Source: Bacillota bacterium (GTDB taxonomy: Bacteria > Bacillota > Clostridia > Christensenellales > CAG-138). Taken from it: a stretch of 15,853 bases of DNA. Under the pieces are notes generated by a model. It was not told the origin of the DNA and ran no database searches. It was given only the letters and a program-made list of their open reading frames with translations. The stretch covers positions 1 through 15,853 of the forward strand of contig JAEWQH010000059.1 in NCBI GenBank assembly GCA_023399275.1, in the 5' to 3' direction. The stretch's first letter is position 1. The number at the start of each line of letters is the position of its first letter. Below, one piece after another: positions 1-7,600 of this stretch. The position numbers and the translations under genes were made by a program.

Positions 1-411
1 GCGCACAACATCATCCCCAGCTCCACCGGCGCAGCCAAGGCCGTCGGCAAAGTCATCCCCTCCCTCAACGGCAAGCTTACCGGTATGTCCCTGCGCGTTC
101 CGACGCCGGATGTCTCCGTGGTCGATCTGACCTGCCGTCTTGAGAAGGGCGCGACCTACGACGAGATCAAAGCCGTCATGAAGGCCGCTTCCGAATCGCC
201 CGAGTGGGCCGGCATCATCGGCTACACCGAGGACAAGGTCGTCTCTTCGGACTTCTACACCGATCCGCGCACCTCGATCTTCGACGCCGACGCGGGCATC
301 AGCCTGAATGACCACTTCGTCAAGCTCGTCGCCTGGTATGACAACGAGTGGGGTTATTCCAACAAGGTGCTCGACCTCGTCGCGCACATGGCGAAAGTGG
401 ACGCGAAGTAA
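1..411 (+). CDS. gap: Glyceraldehyde-3-phosphate dehydrogenase, C-terminal part (5' end outside window)
   Basis: The reading frame is open from base 1 to the TAA at 409-411, so 136 residues of the C-terminal half are visible. The start of the translation (AHNIIPSSTGAAKAVGKVIP) is the conserved segment just after the catalytic cysteine region of GAPDH. It is followed by the family's substrate-binding and subunit-contact stretch (LRVPTPDVSVVDLT) and the C-terminal signature WYDNEWGYSNKV. The enzyme acts in the cytosol, oxidising glyceraldehyde 3-phosphate to 1,3-bisphosphoglycerate with NAD(P) in glycolysis. The catalytic cysteine and the Rossmann domain lie upstream of the window, so cofactor preference cannot be judged. 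A strong hairpin about 70 bases downstream probably ends the transcript. The gene is convergent with lplA. Confidence 0.97.
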   Translation, partial: AHNIIPSSTGAAKAVGKVIPSLNGKLTGMSLRVPTPDVSVVDLTCRLEKGATYDEIKAVMKAASESPEWAGIIGYTEDKVVSSDFYTDPRTSIFDADAGISLNDHFVKLVAWYDNEWGYSNKVLDLVAHMAKVDAK

Positions 412-478
412 TCGCATCCCGCACGCCGGAGGGAATGGTCTTCCCGTTCTCTCGATCGATCAACTCAGTCGATCTACC

Positions 479-509
479 GAGGGGCTGTCCGGTTCGGACA
501 GCCCCTCTT
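479..509 (+). terminator. Probable intrinsic terminator of gap
   Basis: A 13-bp perfect stem pairs 479-491 with 495-507 around a 3-base loop. It is G+C-rich (GAGGGGCTGTCCG on the left arm) and is followed by only a short TT tract. It lies 67 bases after the gap stop codon. The weak T tract lowers certainty, but the position and stem strength fit a terminator. Confidence 0.75.
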
Positions 510-574
510 AATCTGGCTCTCCGTCAAAAGTTGGGGTGATCAGTAGACTAAGAGAACTAAAACCTTGATACACC

Positions 575-601
575 GAAGAGACGGGAAATCCCCGTCTCTT
601 C
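575..601. terminator. Hairpin between convergent gap and lplA, probable terminator
   Basis: An 11-bp perfect inverted repeat (GAAGAGACGGG at 575-585 and its complement at 591-601) surrounds a 5-base loop. It sits 20 bases past the lplA stop on the minus strand and also downstream of gap on the + strand. There is no long T tract on either side. It is most likely the minus-strand terminator of the tkt-lplA transcript, or a bidirectional one. Confidence 0.55.
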
Positions 602-621
602 TTGGATATATGCCACTTTTG

Positions 622-1590
622 CTAGATCACCTGATCCGCAAGAAACGCCGAAATGGCCTCTTCCTCCGCGCCGCTGCCCCGGAGCCGCTCACAAAGCGCC
701 CCGCCTCCATATGGACACCCGGCGAGCAGCGCTTCCACACGGCGCGCCAACGTGTCGTCCATCGCGTCCGTATAGCAGACGGCGGACTTGACAATGCCGC
801 TTTCCACGTTGAGCAGCAGCTCGAGGCAACCGAAGTCAAAGCGGTGCTCAAGCGAGAAGTTGAATGCCGGCGTATTGCCAAACTTCCAGTCCCAGGAGGC
901 ATACTTTTGCCGCTTGGTTTCGAGCGCAGCTCGATCGATGTGCTCCCAGCTGTGCGGCTCATATGCGCCATATTCCGCTGCAAACGCATCCGCAAGCGCC
1001 AGCTTCATCGTTTCGACGCTCAGCGCAGGATTGTGCAGCCCGAGATTCGTCACCCGGCTGACCACGCTCTTGACGCCCTTGGCCTCCAGCTTCATCTGCG
1101 ACGGAGCGAGATAACGCCCCAACCGCGAAAAATCCGCGGAGATCAGGATGGTGCCATGATGCAGTGCGACATCGTTGGAAAAGCGAAACGCATTGCCGGA
1201 GAACTTCTCTCCCGTTTCCGTCAAGACGAGATCGTTTCGGCCGGTGAACGACGTCTCGATTCCAAACTGCGCCGCGGCTTTTTGGATAACGCCGAGCTGA
1301 CGCACGAGATCGTAGCGCTCTCTGGGCAAAAGAAACGTAAAGTTCAGATTGCCCAGGTCATGGAACACCGCGCCGCCGCCGGAGGAGCGGCGGGCGAGCT
1401 TCCCGTCCTCGCTCTCCAGCAGATCGACCCGGCATTCGCGCCAGGCGTTTTGATTGCGCCCTATGACGACTGTACGCTCGTTTTGCCAGAGGTAAAACGT
1501 AGCGCCGTCGCCCTGCGTCTCGAAGAGCAGCTCCTCCAACGCGAGGTTTTCATATGGATCCACACAATCCGTAATCAAAAAGCGGTTCAA
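622..1590 (-). CDS. lplA: Lipoate-protein ligase A
   Basis: This cytosolic enzyme activates lipoate with ATP and transfers it to the lysine of lipoyl domains, here most likely the E2 subunit encoded upstream. The 322-residue protein has the family signature RRSSGGGAVFHDLGNLNF near residues 67-84, the segment EKFSGNAF with the expected substrate lysine near residue 129, and HHGTIL just after it. The start is taken as TTG at 1590. An AAAGGAG sits 9 bases upstream, and the protein then begins MNRFLITD and runs into the conserved DPYENLALEELL. An in-frame ATG at 1617 would add nine residues, but it has no Shine-Dalgarno and would place the AAAGGAG inside the coding region. The gene lies 48 bases after transketolase on the same strand and is probably cotranscribed. 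Gene identity is secure; the start is an inference. Confidence 0.93.
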   Translation of the reverse strand: MNRFLITDCVDPYENLALEELLFETQGDGATFYLWQNERTVVIGRNQNAWRECRVDLLESEDGKLARRSSGGGAVFHDLGNLNFTFLLPRERYDLVRQLGVIQKAAAQFGIETSFTGRNDLVLTETGEKFSGNAFRFSNDVALHHGTILISADFSRLGRYLAPSQMKLEAKGVKSVVSRVTNLGLHNPALSVETMKLALADAFAAEYGAYEPHSWEHIDRAALETKRQKYASWDWKFGNTPAFNFSLEHRFDFGCLELLLNVESGIVKSAVCYTDAMDDTLARRVEALLAGCPYGGGALCERLRGSGAEEEAISAFLADQVI

Positions 1591-1599
1591 TCGCAGCTT

Positions 1600-1606
1600 C
1601 TCCTTT
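1600..1606 (-). promoter_or_regulatory. Ribosome binding site that supports the TTG start of lplA
   Basis: AAAGGAG on the minus strand lies 9 bases upstream of TTG 1590-1588. The alternative ATG at 1617 has no comparable site in the short gap after the tkt stop codon. Confidence 0.6.
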
Positions 1607-1638
1607 CGGCGGAGCATCGGTTGCAGGGCTGCCCTGCC

Positions 1639-3621
1639 TTACTTCGTTTTTTCAATGGAGGCCTTCGCGGCCGCGACCACGTTCTCCACCGTAAAGCCGA
1701 ACTCCCGGAAGAGCACGCTTGCGGGCGCAGACGCACCGAAATGGTCGATGCAGACGGTCTCGCCATCGAGTCCTACGTAGCGATCCCAGCTGTAGGCGGA
1801 CGCGGCTTCCACCGCAACGCGCGCACGCACGCTGTTCGGCAGGACGGATTGCTGATATGCCGCATCCTGTTCGTCAAACAGGTCGAGGCAAGGCATGGAT
1901 ACCACGCGCGCCGAGATGCCCTCTGCGGCCAGCACGTCGGCCGCTTTATAAATAAGCTCCACCTCGCTGCCACTCGCCATCAGAATCACATCCGGCTTGC
2001 CGTCTTTCGCGTCCTTGAGGATGTAGCCGCCCATATACGCACCCTCACCCGTCTCGGCGTACTGCGGCAGGTTCTGCCGGGTCAGCGCAAGCACGGAGGG
2101 TTTATCCGCCTCAAATGCGGTCAGATAGCTATACGCCGTCTCCTTCGCATCCGCCGGACGGAAGACCAGCGTGTCCGGCGTTGCACGCAGCGCCGTCAGG
2201 TGCTCGATGGGTTGATGCGTCGGGCCGTCTTCGCCAACGCCGATGCTGTCGTGGGTCATGACATAGACGACCGGCTGATGCATGATGGCGGAGAGGCGAA
2301 GCGCCGGCTTGAGATAATCCGTAAACACGAGGAACGTCGCGCAGTATGCGCGCAGACCGCCATAGAGCTGAATGCCGTTGCAGATGGCCGCCATAGCGAA
2401 CTCGCGGATGCCAAAGTGGATGTTCGCGCCGGCGCGGTTATCCTCGGCAAAGAACCCCTTGCCCTTGAGCTCCGTCTTGTTGGAGGGCGCAAGATCCGCG
2501 CTGCCGCCAAAGAGATTCGGCACATGCTCGGCAAAGAGGTTGAGCATCTCGCCGCTGACCTGCCGCGTCGCCTTTGGCTCCGTTGCGCTCCAGAGGCGCG
2601 GATCTGCCTTGAGCGCATCCGGCAGCTTCTTTTCGTGCCAGTCGAGCCACTTTGTGTAGAGTTCGGGATAGGCTTTCTTGTAGTTTTCAAACATTGCGTC
2701 GTACGCCGCGTGCTGCTTGCTGTAGCCCTCCTGCAGCTCGGCAAAGTATGCCGCTACGTCCGCAGGGACAGCAAACGGTTCTTCGTTCCATTGATAGAAT
2801 TCGCGCATGGCCTTCAGCGCGTCCGCGCCGAGCGGTTCGCCGTGCGCGCTGGCCTTGTTCGCCTTGGGCGTGCCATGGGCAATCTCGGTGCGAACGATGA
2901 TGAGCGAGGGGTGCGCCGTATCCGCCTTAGCGTTTTCTATCGCCTTTGCAATCGCTTGCGTATCCTCGCCGTCGGCCACGTGCGCTACCTGCCAGCCGTA
3001 TGCTTCAAAACGCTTGCTAACATCCTCGGTAAAGGCGAGATTCGTGCTGCCTTCGATCGTGATTTCGTTTCTGTCATAGAGCAGAATCAGCTTGCCAAGG
3101 CCGAGGTGCCCGGCCAGAGACGCCGCTTCCGACGCAACGCCTTCCATCAGGCATCCGTCGCCCGTGAGCGCATAGGTGTAGTTGTCTATCACGGGGAAGC
3201 CTTCGCGGTTGAACTCCGCGGCCATGCGCGCCTCGGCCATCGCCATGCCGACCGCGGTCGCGATGCCCTGCCCCAGCGGGCCGGTCGTCGTCTCCACGCC
3301 CACGGTGTGGCCAAACTCGGGGTGACCGGGGGTCTTGCTGCCCCACTGGCGGAAGTTTTTGATCTCCTCGATCGAAAGGCCATAGCCAAACAAATGCAGC
3401 AGCGCGTACTCGAGCATGGAAGCATGGCCTGCGGAGAGAACGAAGCGGTCTCTGCCCGCCCATTTTGCGTCCTTCGGGTCGTGCTTCATCTGCTTCCAGA
3501 GCGTCATCGCCATGGGCGCGGCTCCGATCGGCAGGCCGGGGTGGCCGCTGTTCGCCTTCTGCACGGCCTCCGCCGCAAGGAAGCGGATCGTCGTAATCGC
3601 TTTCTGTTCGATTGCCTTCAT
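1639..3621 (-). CDS. tkt: Transketolase
   Basis: This TPP-dependent enzyme of the non-oxidative pentose phosphate pathway moves two-carbon ketol units between sugar phosphates. The 660 residues match the family's usual length. Visible landmarks are SGHPGLPIGAAPM (residues 25-37), the TPP/metal motif GDGCLMEG (154-161), the pyrimidine-domain motif HFGIREFAMAAI with its catalytic glutamate, and the substrate-binding segment DGPTHQPIEHLTALR. The chosen start is ATG 3621, which begins MKAIEQKAITTIRFLAAEAV and has GAAAGGA about 11 bases upstream. An in-frame ATG at 3669 would add 16 unconserved residues and lies only a few bases from the predicted transcription start. The gene follows the fused E1 gene by 101 bases and has its own extended -10 promoter. 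lplA follows it. Confidence 0.97.
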   Translation of the reverse strand: MKAIEQKAITTIRFLAAEAVQKANSGHPGLPIGAAPMAMTLWKQMKHDPKDAKWAGRDRFVLSAGHASMLEYALLHLFGYGLSIEEIKNFRQWGSKTPGHPEFGHTVGVETTTGPLGQGIATAVGMAMAEARMAAEFNREGFPVIDNYTYALTGDGCLMEGVASEAASLAGHLGLGKLILLYDRNEITIEGSTNLAFTEDVSKRFEAYGWQVAHVADGEDTQAIAKAIENAKADTAHPSLIIVRTEIAHGTPKANKASAHGEPLGADALKAMREFYQWNEEPFAVPADVAAYFAELQEGYSKQHAAYDAMFENYKKAYPELYTKWLDWHEKKLPDALKADPRLWSATEPKATRQVSGEMLNLFAEHVPNLFGGSADLAPSNKTELKGKGFFAEDNRAGANIHFGIREFAMAAICNGIQLYGGLRAYCATFLVFTDYLKPALRLSAIMHQPVVYVMTHDSIGVGEDGPTHQPIEHLTALRATPDTLVFRPADAKETAYSYLTAFEADKPSVLALTRQNLPQYAETGEGAYMGGYILKDAKDGKPDVILMASGSEVELIYKAADVLAAEGISARVVSMPCLDLFDEQDAAYQQSVLPNSVRARVAVEAASAYSWDRYVGLDGETVCIDHFGASAPASVLFREFGFTVENVVAAAKASIEKTK

Positions 3622-3685
3622 ATCTATCTCTATCCTTTCAAAATGATCTGTATCATGCCCGCTCGACAAACCGATGGCGACGAAT

Positions 3686-3694
3686 ATTATACCA
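3686..3694 (-). promoter_or_regulatory. Extended -10 promoter for tkt-lplA
   Basis: The minus strand reads TGGTATAAT, a perfect TATAAT with the extended TGn element. No good -35 is seen at 17 bp (GTTACG), as is common for extended -10 promoters. The predicted start near 3679 gives a leader of roughly 58 bases to ATG 3621. It would let tkt and lplA be expressed apart from the upstream dehydrogenase operon. Confidence 0.6.
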
Positions 3695-3722
3695 TATCCG
3701 CCGCCATCCGTAACCCGGTCTT

Positions 3723-6188
3723 TTAGATGCCGCGCTTGTTTTCGCGAATCTGCTCAAGCTCCGTGAAGTTATGCTTGCAGACATGCCCGCTCAGCGGCAG
3801 GATCCGCTCATGAATTGCGTCCACAATCCACTCCGGCTGCGGGAAGAACGCATCCTCCAGCTCGTGCGCGGGCGTGATCCAGTTCTTTGCGCCGACGACG
3901 ACCGGCGGTGCGTCGAGATAATCAAACGCAAGCTCGGCGATGTTGCTCGCAAGATTTCGCATGAAGCTGTTGCGCTCGCACGCGTCGCCGGTGATGACGA
4001 TGCGGCCGGTCTTCTTGACGCTCTCGATAACCGGCTCGTAGTTAAACGGCACGAGCGAGCGGGCGTCGATGATCTCCGCGGAAACGCCGTACTGCTCCTG
4101 CAGGATATCCGCGGCCTTGGTCACACGATACAGCGTGGCGCCGATAGAGAGGATGGTAACATCCTTGCCGGCGCGCTTGACATCCGGCTCGCCAAACGGG
4201 ATCTCATACTCTGCCTCCGGCACGCCTTCCTTGTGAAATAGCTCGGCAACGTCGTAGATACGCTGGCTCTCGAGGAAGATGACCGGGTCGGTGCCATTGA
4301 GCGCGGACTGCATCAGCCCCTTCGCGTCATACGGCGTGGCCGGGAATACGACCTTCAGCCCCGGGATATGCGCAACCAGCGCGCTCCAATCCTGCGAGTG
4401 CTGTGCGCCGTATTTCGAGCCGACGCTCATGCGCAGCACGACCGGCATCTTGAGCATGCCTGCGCTCATGGCCTGCCACTTGCAGAGCTGATTGAAGATC
4501 TCATCCCCCGCCCTGCCTAAAAAGTCGCAGTACATCAGCTCCGCAACCGCGCGGCCGCCGCTCATGGCGTAGCCGATGGCGGCGCCGACGATACCCGCCT
4601 CCGCGATGGGCGTGTTGAACAGCCGGTGGTACGGAATCGCCTCCGTCATGCCGCGGTAGACCGCAAACGCGCCGCCCCAGTCGCGCACATCCTCGCCAAA
4701 AGCGACGAGCGTAGGATCCTCGTAGAACTTATTGATGATCGGTTCGGCGATGCCATCGCGCAACTGGTAGACCCGGTTTTTGCCGACGGGCTTCCCATCC
4801 GGCTCGAGGCCGAAGCGCGCGCGCTTGCTGATGAGCTGGATGCGCGGGCACTCCTCGCGCGGCAGCAGCATATCCGGCTTGCGGCTCTCGTCGAACGAGC
4901 GGACCTTTTGGTTGGAGAACATGAGGTTTCCGATGTAGTCGCTCTCCGCGCCGAAGATATCGATACGCGGGGAGACGGTTTCGTCGATGGAGAGCTTCAT
5001 GTTGCGCAGCATGTTGTCCTTCACCGTCGCCCAGATCGCGTCGAGCTCCGCCTGCGTGGCGATCTTTGCCTCAACTAGCTGCTTGCCGAAGGAGAGGATG
5101 GAATCCTGCGCTTCCCAAGCTTCGATCTCCTCCTTGGTACGGTAGGTGCTGGAGTCCGACGGGCTGTGCCCGCTGAAGCGGTAGGTCACCAGATCGAGCA
5201 GCACAGGGCCTTCCGCCTTGGCAACAGGGATCTTACGGCGGTATGCGTCGATGACGGCAAGCGGATTGAAGCCGTCCACACGCTCGGCATGCATAGCGGA
5301 GGGCATCACGCCGGCCGCGATGCGCGCGACCATGTCGTAGCCCATCGTCTCGCCGCGGGTCTGCCCGCCCATGCCGTAGAAGTTATCGTTGATATTGAAG
5401 ATGATCGGCATCCCGCCGCCGTTTTCGCCCCAGAGAGTGCGGATCTGATCCATAGCGGAGATCATCAGCCCCTCCCATACGGGGCCGCAGGCGACCGCGC
5501 CGTCGCCGATGTTGCAGACGACCACGCCGGGCTTCTTATTGCTCAGTTTATAGAGCGCGGCGCCCGGGGCGATGCTGCCGCTGCCGCCGACGATGGCGTT
5601 GTTGGGGAAGATGCCAAAGGGTGTAAAGAACGCGTGCATCGAGCCGCCGAGCCCCTGATTGAAGCCGTTTTTGCGGGCAAAGGTCTCGCACATCATGCCG
5701 TAGAGCAGGAAGTTGATCGCGATCTCCTTCACCGTCTTGCCGCTGTCTTTCACCACGGAGAGCGTGCGCCCGCCGAAGAAATCCTCCATGATCTGCATCA
5801 GCTTATCGTCGTCTAGGATCTGGATGGAGCGCAGTCCGCGCGCGATGATCTCGCCGTGGCTGCGGTGCGAGCCAAAGGTGAAGTCGTCCAGCGTGAGCTC
5901 ATATGCCGCGCCGACGTAGGCCGCCTCCTGCCCGATGCCCAGGTGCGCCGGGCCGGGATGATTATACTGCACGCCGCAATATTCGTTTGTGGTTTTGATG
6001 AGGTTGAGCATGGTCTCAAACTCGCGGATATAGGCCATATCGCGGTAGATATGCAGAAACTCTTCCTTCGTGAAGTTTTTCTTCTCGTCCTTGACGGCCT
6101 TCTGATACTGATTCACCGGAATCGGCGGAAACGAGAGCGTTTCGGGTTTTCTGACCACGCTTGGGTCGACAAACAGTTGCTTTGACAT
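3723..6188 (-). CDS. 2-oxoacid (probably pyruvate) dehydrogenase E1, fused alpha and beta subunits
   Basis: This TPP-dependent decarboxylase passes the acyl group to the lipoyl arm of E2. In 821 residues it joins an E1 alpha domain (about 40-430) and an E1 beta domain (about 470-800), which are separate genes in most PDH operons. Alpha features are GSHRSHGE (106-113), the TPP/metal motif GDGAVACGPVWEG (228-240) and NINDNFYGMGGQTRGE (265-280). Beta features are FGEDV (497-501) and YGAQHSQDW with the expected catalytic histidine near 597. AAGGAG lies 7 bases before ATG 6188. The gene follows E3 by 34 bases in the E2-E3-E1 order. The substrate cannot be fixed from sequence: pyruvate is favoured by the central-carbon context, and branched-chain 2-oxoacids or acetoin remain possible. 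The alpha TPP motif carries a small insertion (about 251-259). Confidence 0.93.
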   Translation of the reverse strand: MSKQLFVDPSVVRKPETLSFPPIPVNQYQKAVKDEKKNFTKEEFLHIYRDMAYIREFETMLNLIKTTNEYCGVQYNHPGPAHLGIGQEAAYVGAAYELTLDDFTFGSHRSHGEIIARGLRSIQILDDDKLMQIMEDFFGGRTLSVVKDSGKTVKEIAINFLLYGMMCETFARKNGFNQGLGGSMHAFFTPFGIFPNNAIVGGSGSIAPGAALYKLSNKKPGVVVCNIGDGAVACGPVWEGLMISAMDQIRTLWGENGGGMPIIFNINDNFYGMGGQTRGETMGYDMVARIAAGVMPSAMHAERVDGFNPLAVIDAYRRKIPVAKAEGPVLLDLVTYRFSGHSPSDSSTYRTKEEIEAWEAQDSILSFGKQLVEAKIATQAELDAIWATVKDNMLRNMKLSIDETVSPRIDIFGAESDYIGNLMFSNQKVRSFDESRKPDMLLPREECPRIQLISKRARFGLEPDGKPVGKNRVYQLRDGIAEPIINKFYEDPTLVAFGEDVRDWGGAFAVYRGMTEAIPYHRLFNTPIAEAGIVGAAIGYAMSGGRAVAELMYCDFLGRAGDEIFNQLCKWQAMSAGMLKMPVVLRMSVGSKYGAQHSQDWSALVAHIPGLKVVFPATPYDAKGLMQSALNGTDPVIFLESQRIYDVAELFHKEGVPEAEYEIPFGEPDVKRAGKDVTILSIGATLYRVTKAADILQEQYGVSAEIIDARSLVPFNYEPVIESVKKTGRIVITGDACERNSFMRNLASNIAELAFDYLDAPPVVVGAKNWITPAHELEDAFFPQPEWIVDAIHERILPLSGHVCKHNFTELEQIRENKRGI

Positions 6189-6222
6189 TGTCTTTCTCCT
6201 TATATGCAGCGCAATGATTTCG

Positions 6223-7587
6223 TTAGTATTGGAACACGGCCTCGCGGATGATCTCCGCCACCGTCGGATGCGGGAATACGATTTCCTTGATCTCGTCGAG
6301 CGTTAGATCAAGCTCGATGAAGGTGCCGACGGTTACGATGAACTCGCTGGAGTAGTTGCTCAGCACCTGCGCGCCAAGCACCCGCTTTGTCGTGTTGTCA
6401 ACCACGAGCTTCATCACGCCGTCTCCGCCTTCGTTCTCCGCAAGGTAGCGGCCGGAGAAGCGCATCGGTATCTTCACGCAGCTTGCGTCGATGCCCTTAG
6501 CCTTGGCGCCCGCCTCTGTTTCGCCCACGGCGGAAAGCTCAGGGTTGGTGTAGAGCACGCCGGGGATAGCGCCATAGCGCATCGTATCCTTCTTGCCGAG
6601 CATGGTGTTGACCGCAACCTCGGCCTCACGGTATGCCGTGTGCGCGAGCATCGATTTGCCGTTGACGTCGCCCGCTGCGTAGACCTCCGGCTGGTTGGTC
6701 TTCATGTGCGCATCGGTAACAACCGCGCCGCGCTCGGTGAGCACATGGATGCTCTCAAGGCCGATCTCCTTTGTGTTGGCGCGACGGCCGATGGAGAGCA
6801 GCACTTTATCGCAGGCGACCTCGCTCACCGCACCGTCTTTCTCATATTTTACGGCGCTCGCTGTCACCTCCGTCACCCGTGCGGAAAGATGGAAGGTCAC
6901 ACCGCGCTTTTCAAAGCCCTTTTTGAGGATGGCGACCAGCTCCGCGTCGTTTTCCCCCGCGATATGGTCGAGCATCTCGATCACGGTCACTTTGGAGCCG
7001 ATGGAGGTAAAGTAACTCGCGAGTTCCAGCCCGATCACCCCGCCGCCGATGACGACGAGATGCTCCGGCTTTTCGAGCAGGGCAAGGATCTCGCGATTGG
7101 TGCAGACAAATCCGCTGGAAAGGCCTTCCTTTAGCCCCGGAATCGGCGGAACGGCGGGAGAAGACCCCGTTGCGATCAACAGCCGTTTCCCCGTATAGGT
7201 CTCCCCGCCCGCTTCTACGGTGTATCCTTCGGCAGTCCTGCCCGTAATCACGCCGCGTGCGTTGACGAGCGTTACGTGGTTTGCCTTTAGCGCGGAGGAA
7301 ACGCCGGCAACAAGCGTCTTCACGACCTTATCTTTGCGGGCGACGACTTTCGCGTGGTCGATCTTCAGCTCCGCAGCGGAAACGCCGTATTTTTCGCCGT
7401 GCGCCGCGCCGTCGTAGAGCTTAGCGGAATAAAGCAGCGTCTTTGTAGGGATGCAGCCTTCGTTGAGGCACACGCCGCCGACGCTGCGCTCCTCGACGCA
7501 CAGCACGCTCAGGCCGGCGTGGCCGGCGCGCTCGCTTGCGAGATATCCGGCAGGGCCGCCGCCGAGTACGATCAAATCAAATACCAT
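6223..7587 (-). CDS. lpdA: Dihydrolipoamide dehydrogenase (E3)
   Basis: This flavoprotein reoxidises the dihydrolipoyl arm of E2 and reduces NAD+. The 454 residues cover the whole family fold. The N-terminal FAD-binding GGGPAG is at 9-14 and the redox-active disulfide GGVCLNEGCIPTK has Cys40 and Cys45. The second Rossmann motif VVIGGGVIGLELASYF starts near 178, and AAGDVNGKSMLAHTA follows in the FAD domain. The C-terminal dimer-interface HPTVAE supplies the catalytic His440 and Glu445. No N-terminal lipoyl domain is fused to it, unlike some Clostridia and Mycoplasma E3 proteins. AAGGAGG lies 8 bases before ATG 7587, and the gap to the E2 stop is only 13 bases, so cotranscription is near certain. 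Confidence 0.97.
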   Translation of the reverse strand: MVFDLIVLGGGPAGYLASERAGHAGLSVLCVEERSVGGVCLNEGCIPTKTLLYSAKLYDGAAHGEKYGVSAAELKIDHAKVVARKDKVVKTLVAGVSSALKANHVTLVNARGVITGRTAEGYTVEAGGETYTGKRLLIATGSSPAVPPIPGLKEGLSSGFVCTNREILALLEKPEHLVVIGGGVIGLELASYFTSIGSKVTVIEMLDHIAGENDAELVAILKKGFEKRGVTFHLSARVTEVTASAVKYEKDGAVSEVACDKVLLSIGRRANTKEIGLESIHVLTERGAVVTDAHMKTNQPEVYAAGDVNGKSMLAHTAYREAEVAVNTMLGKKDTMRYGAIPGVLYTNPELSAVGETEAGAKAKGIDASCVKIPMRFSGRYLAENEGGDGVMKLVVDNTTKRVLGAQVLSNYSSEFIVTVGTFIELDLTLDEIKEIVFPHPTVAEIIREAVFQY

Positions 7588-7600
7588 GGTTGCATCCTCC

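Noticed and set aside
565..3726. A 1053-codon open frame on the + strand across lplA and tkt
   Set aside because: It is antisense to two well-recognised genes, has a low-complexity Arg/His/Leu-rich translation with no known domain, and has no ribosome binding site. It is an effect of codon bias in a G+C-rich genome.
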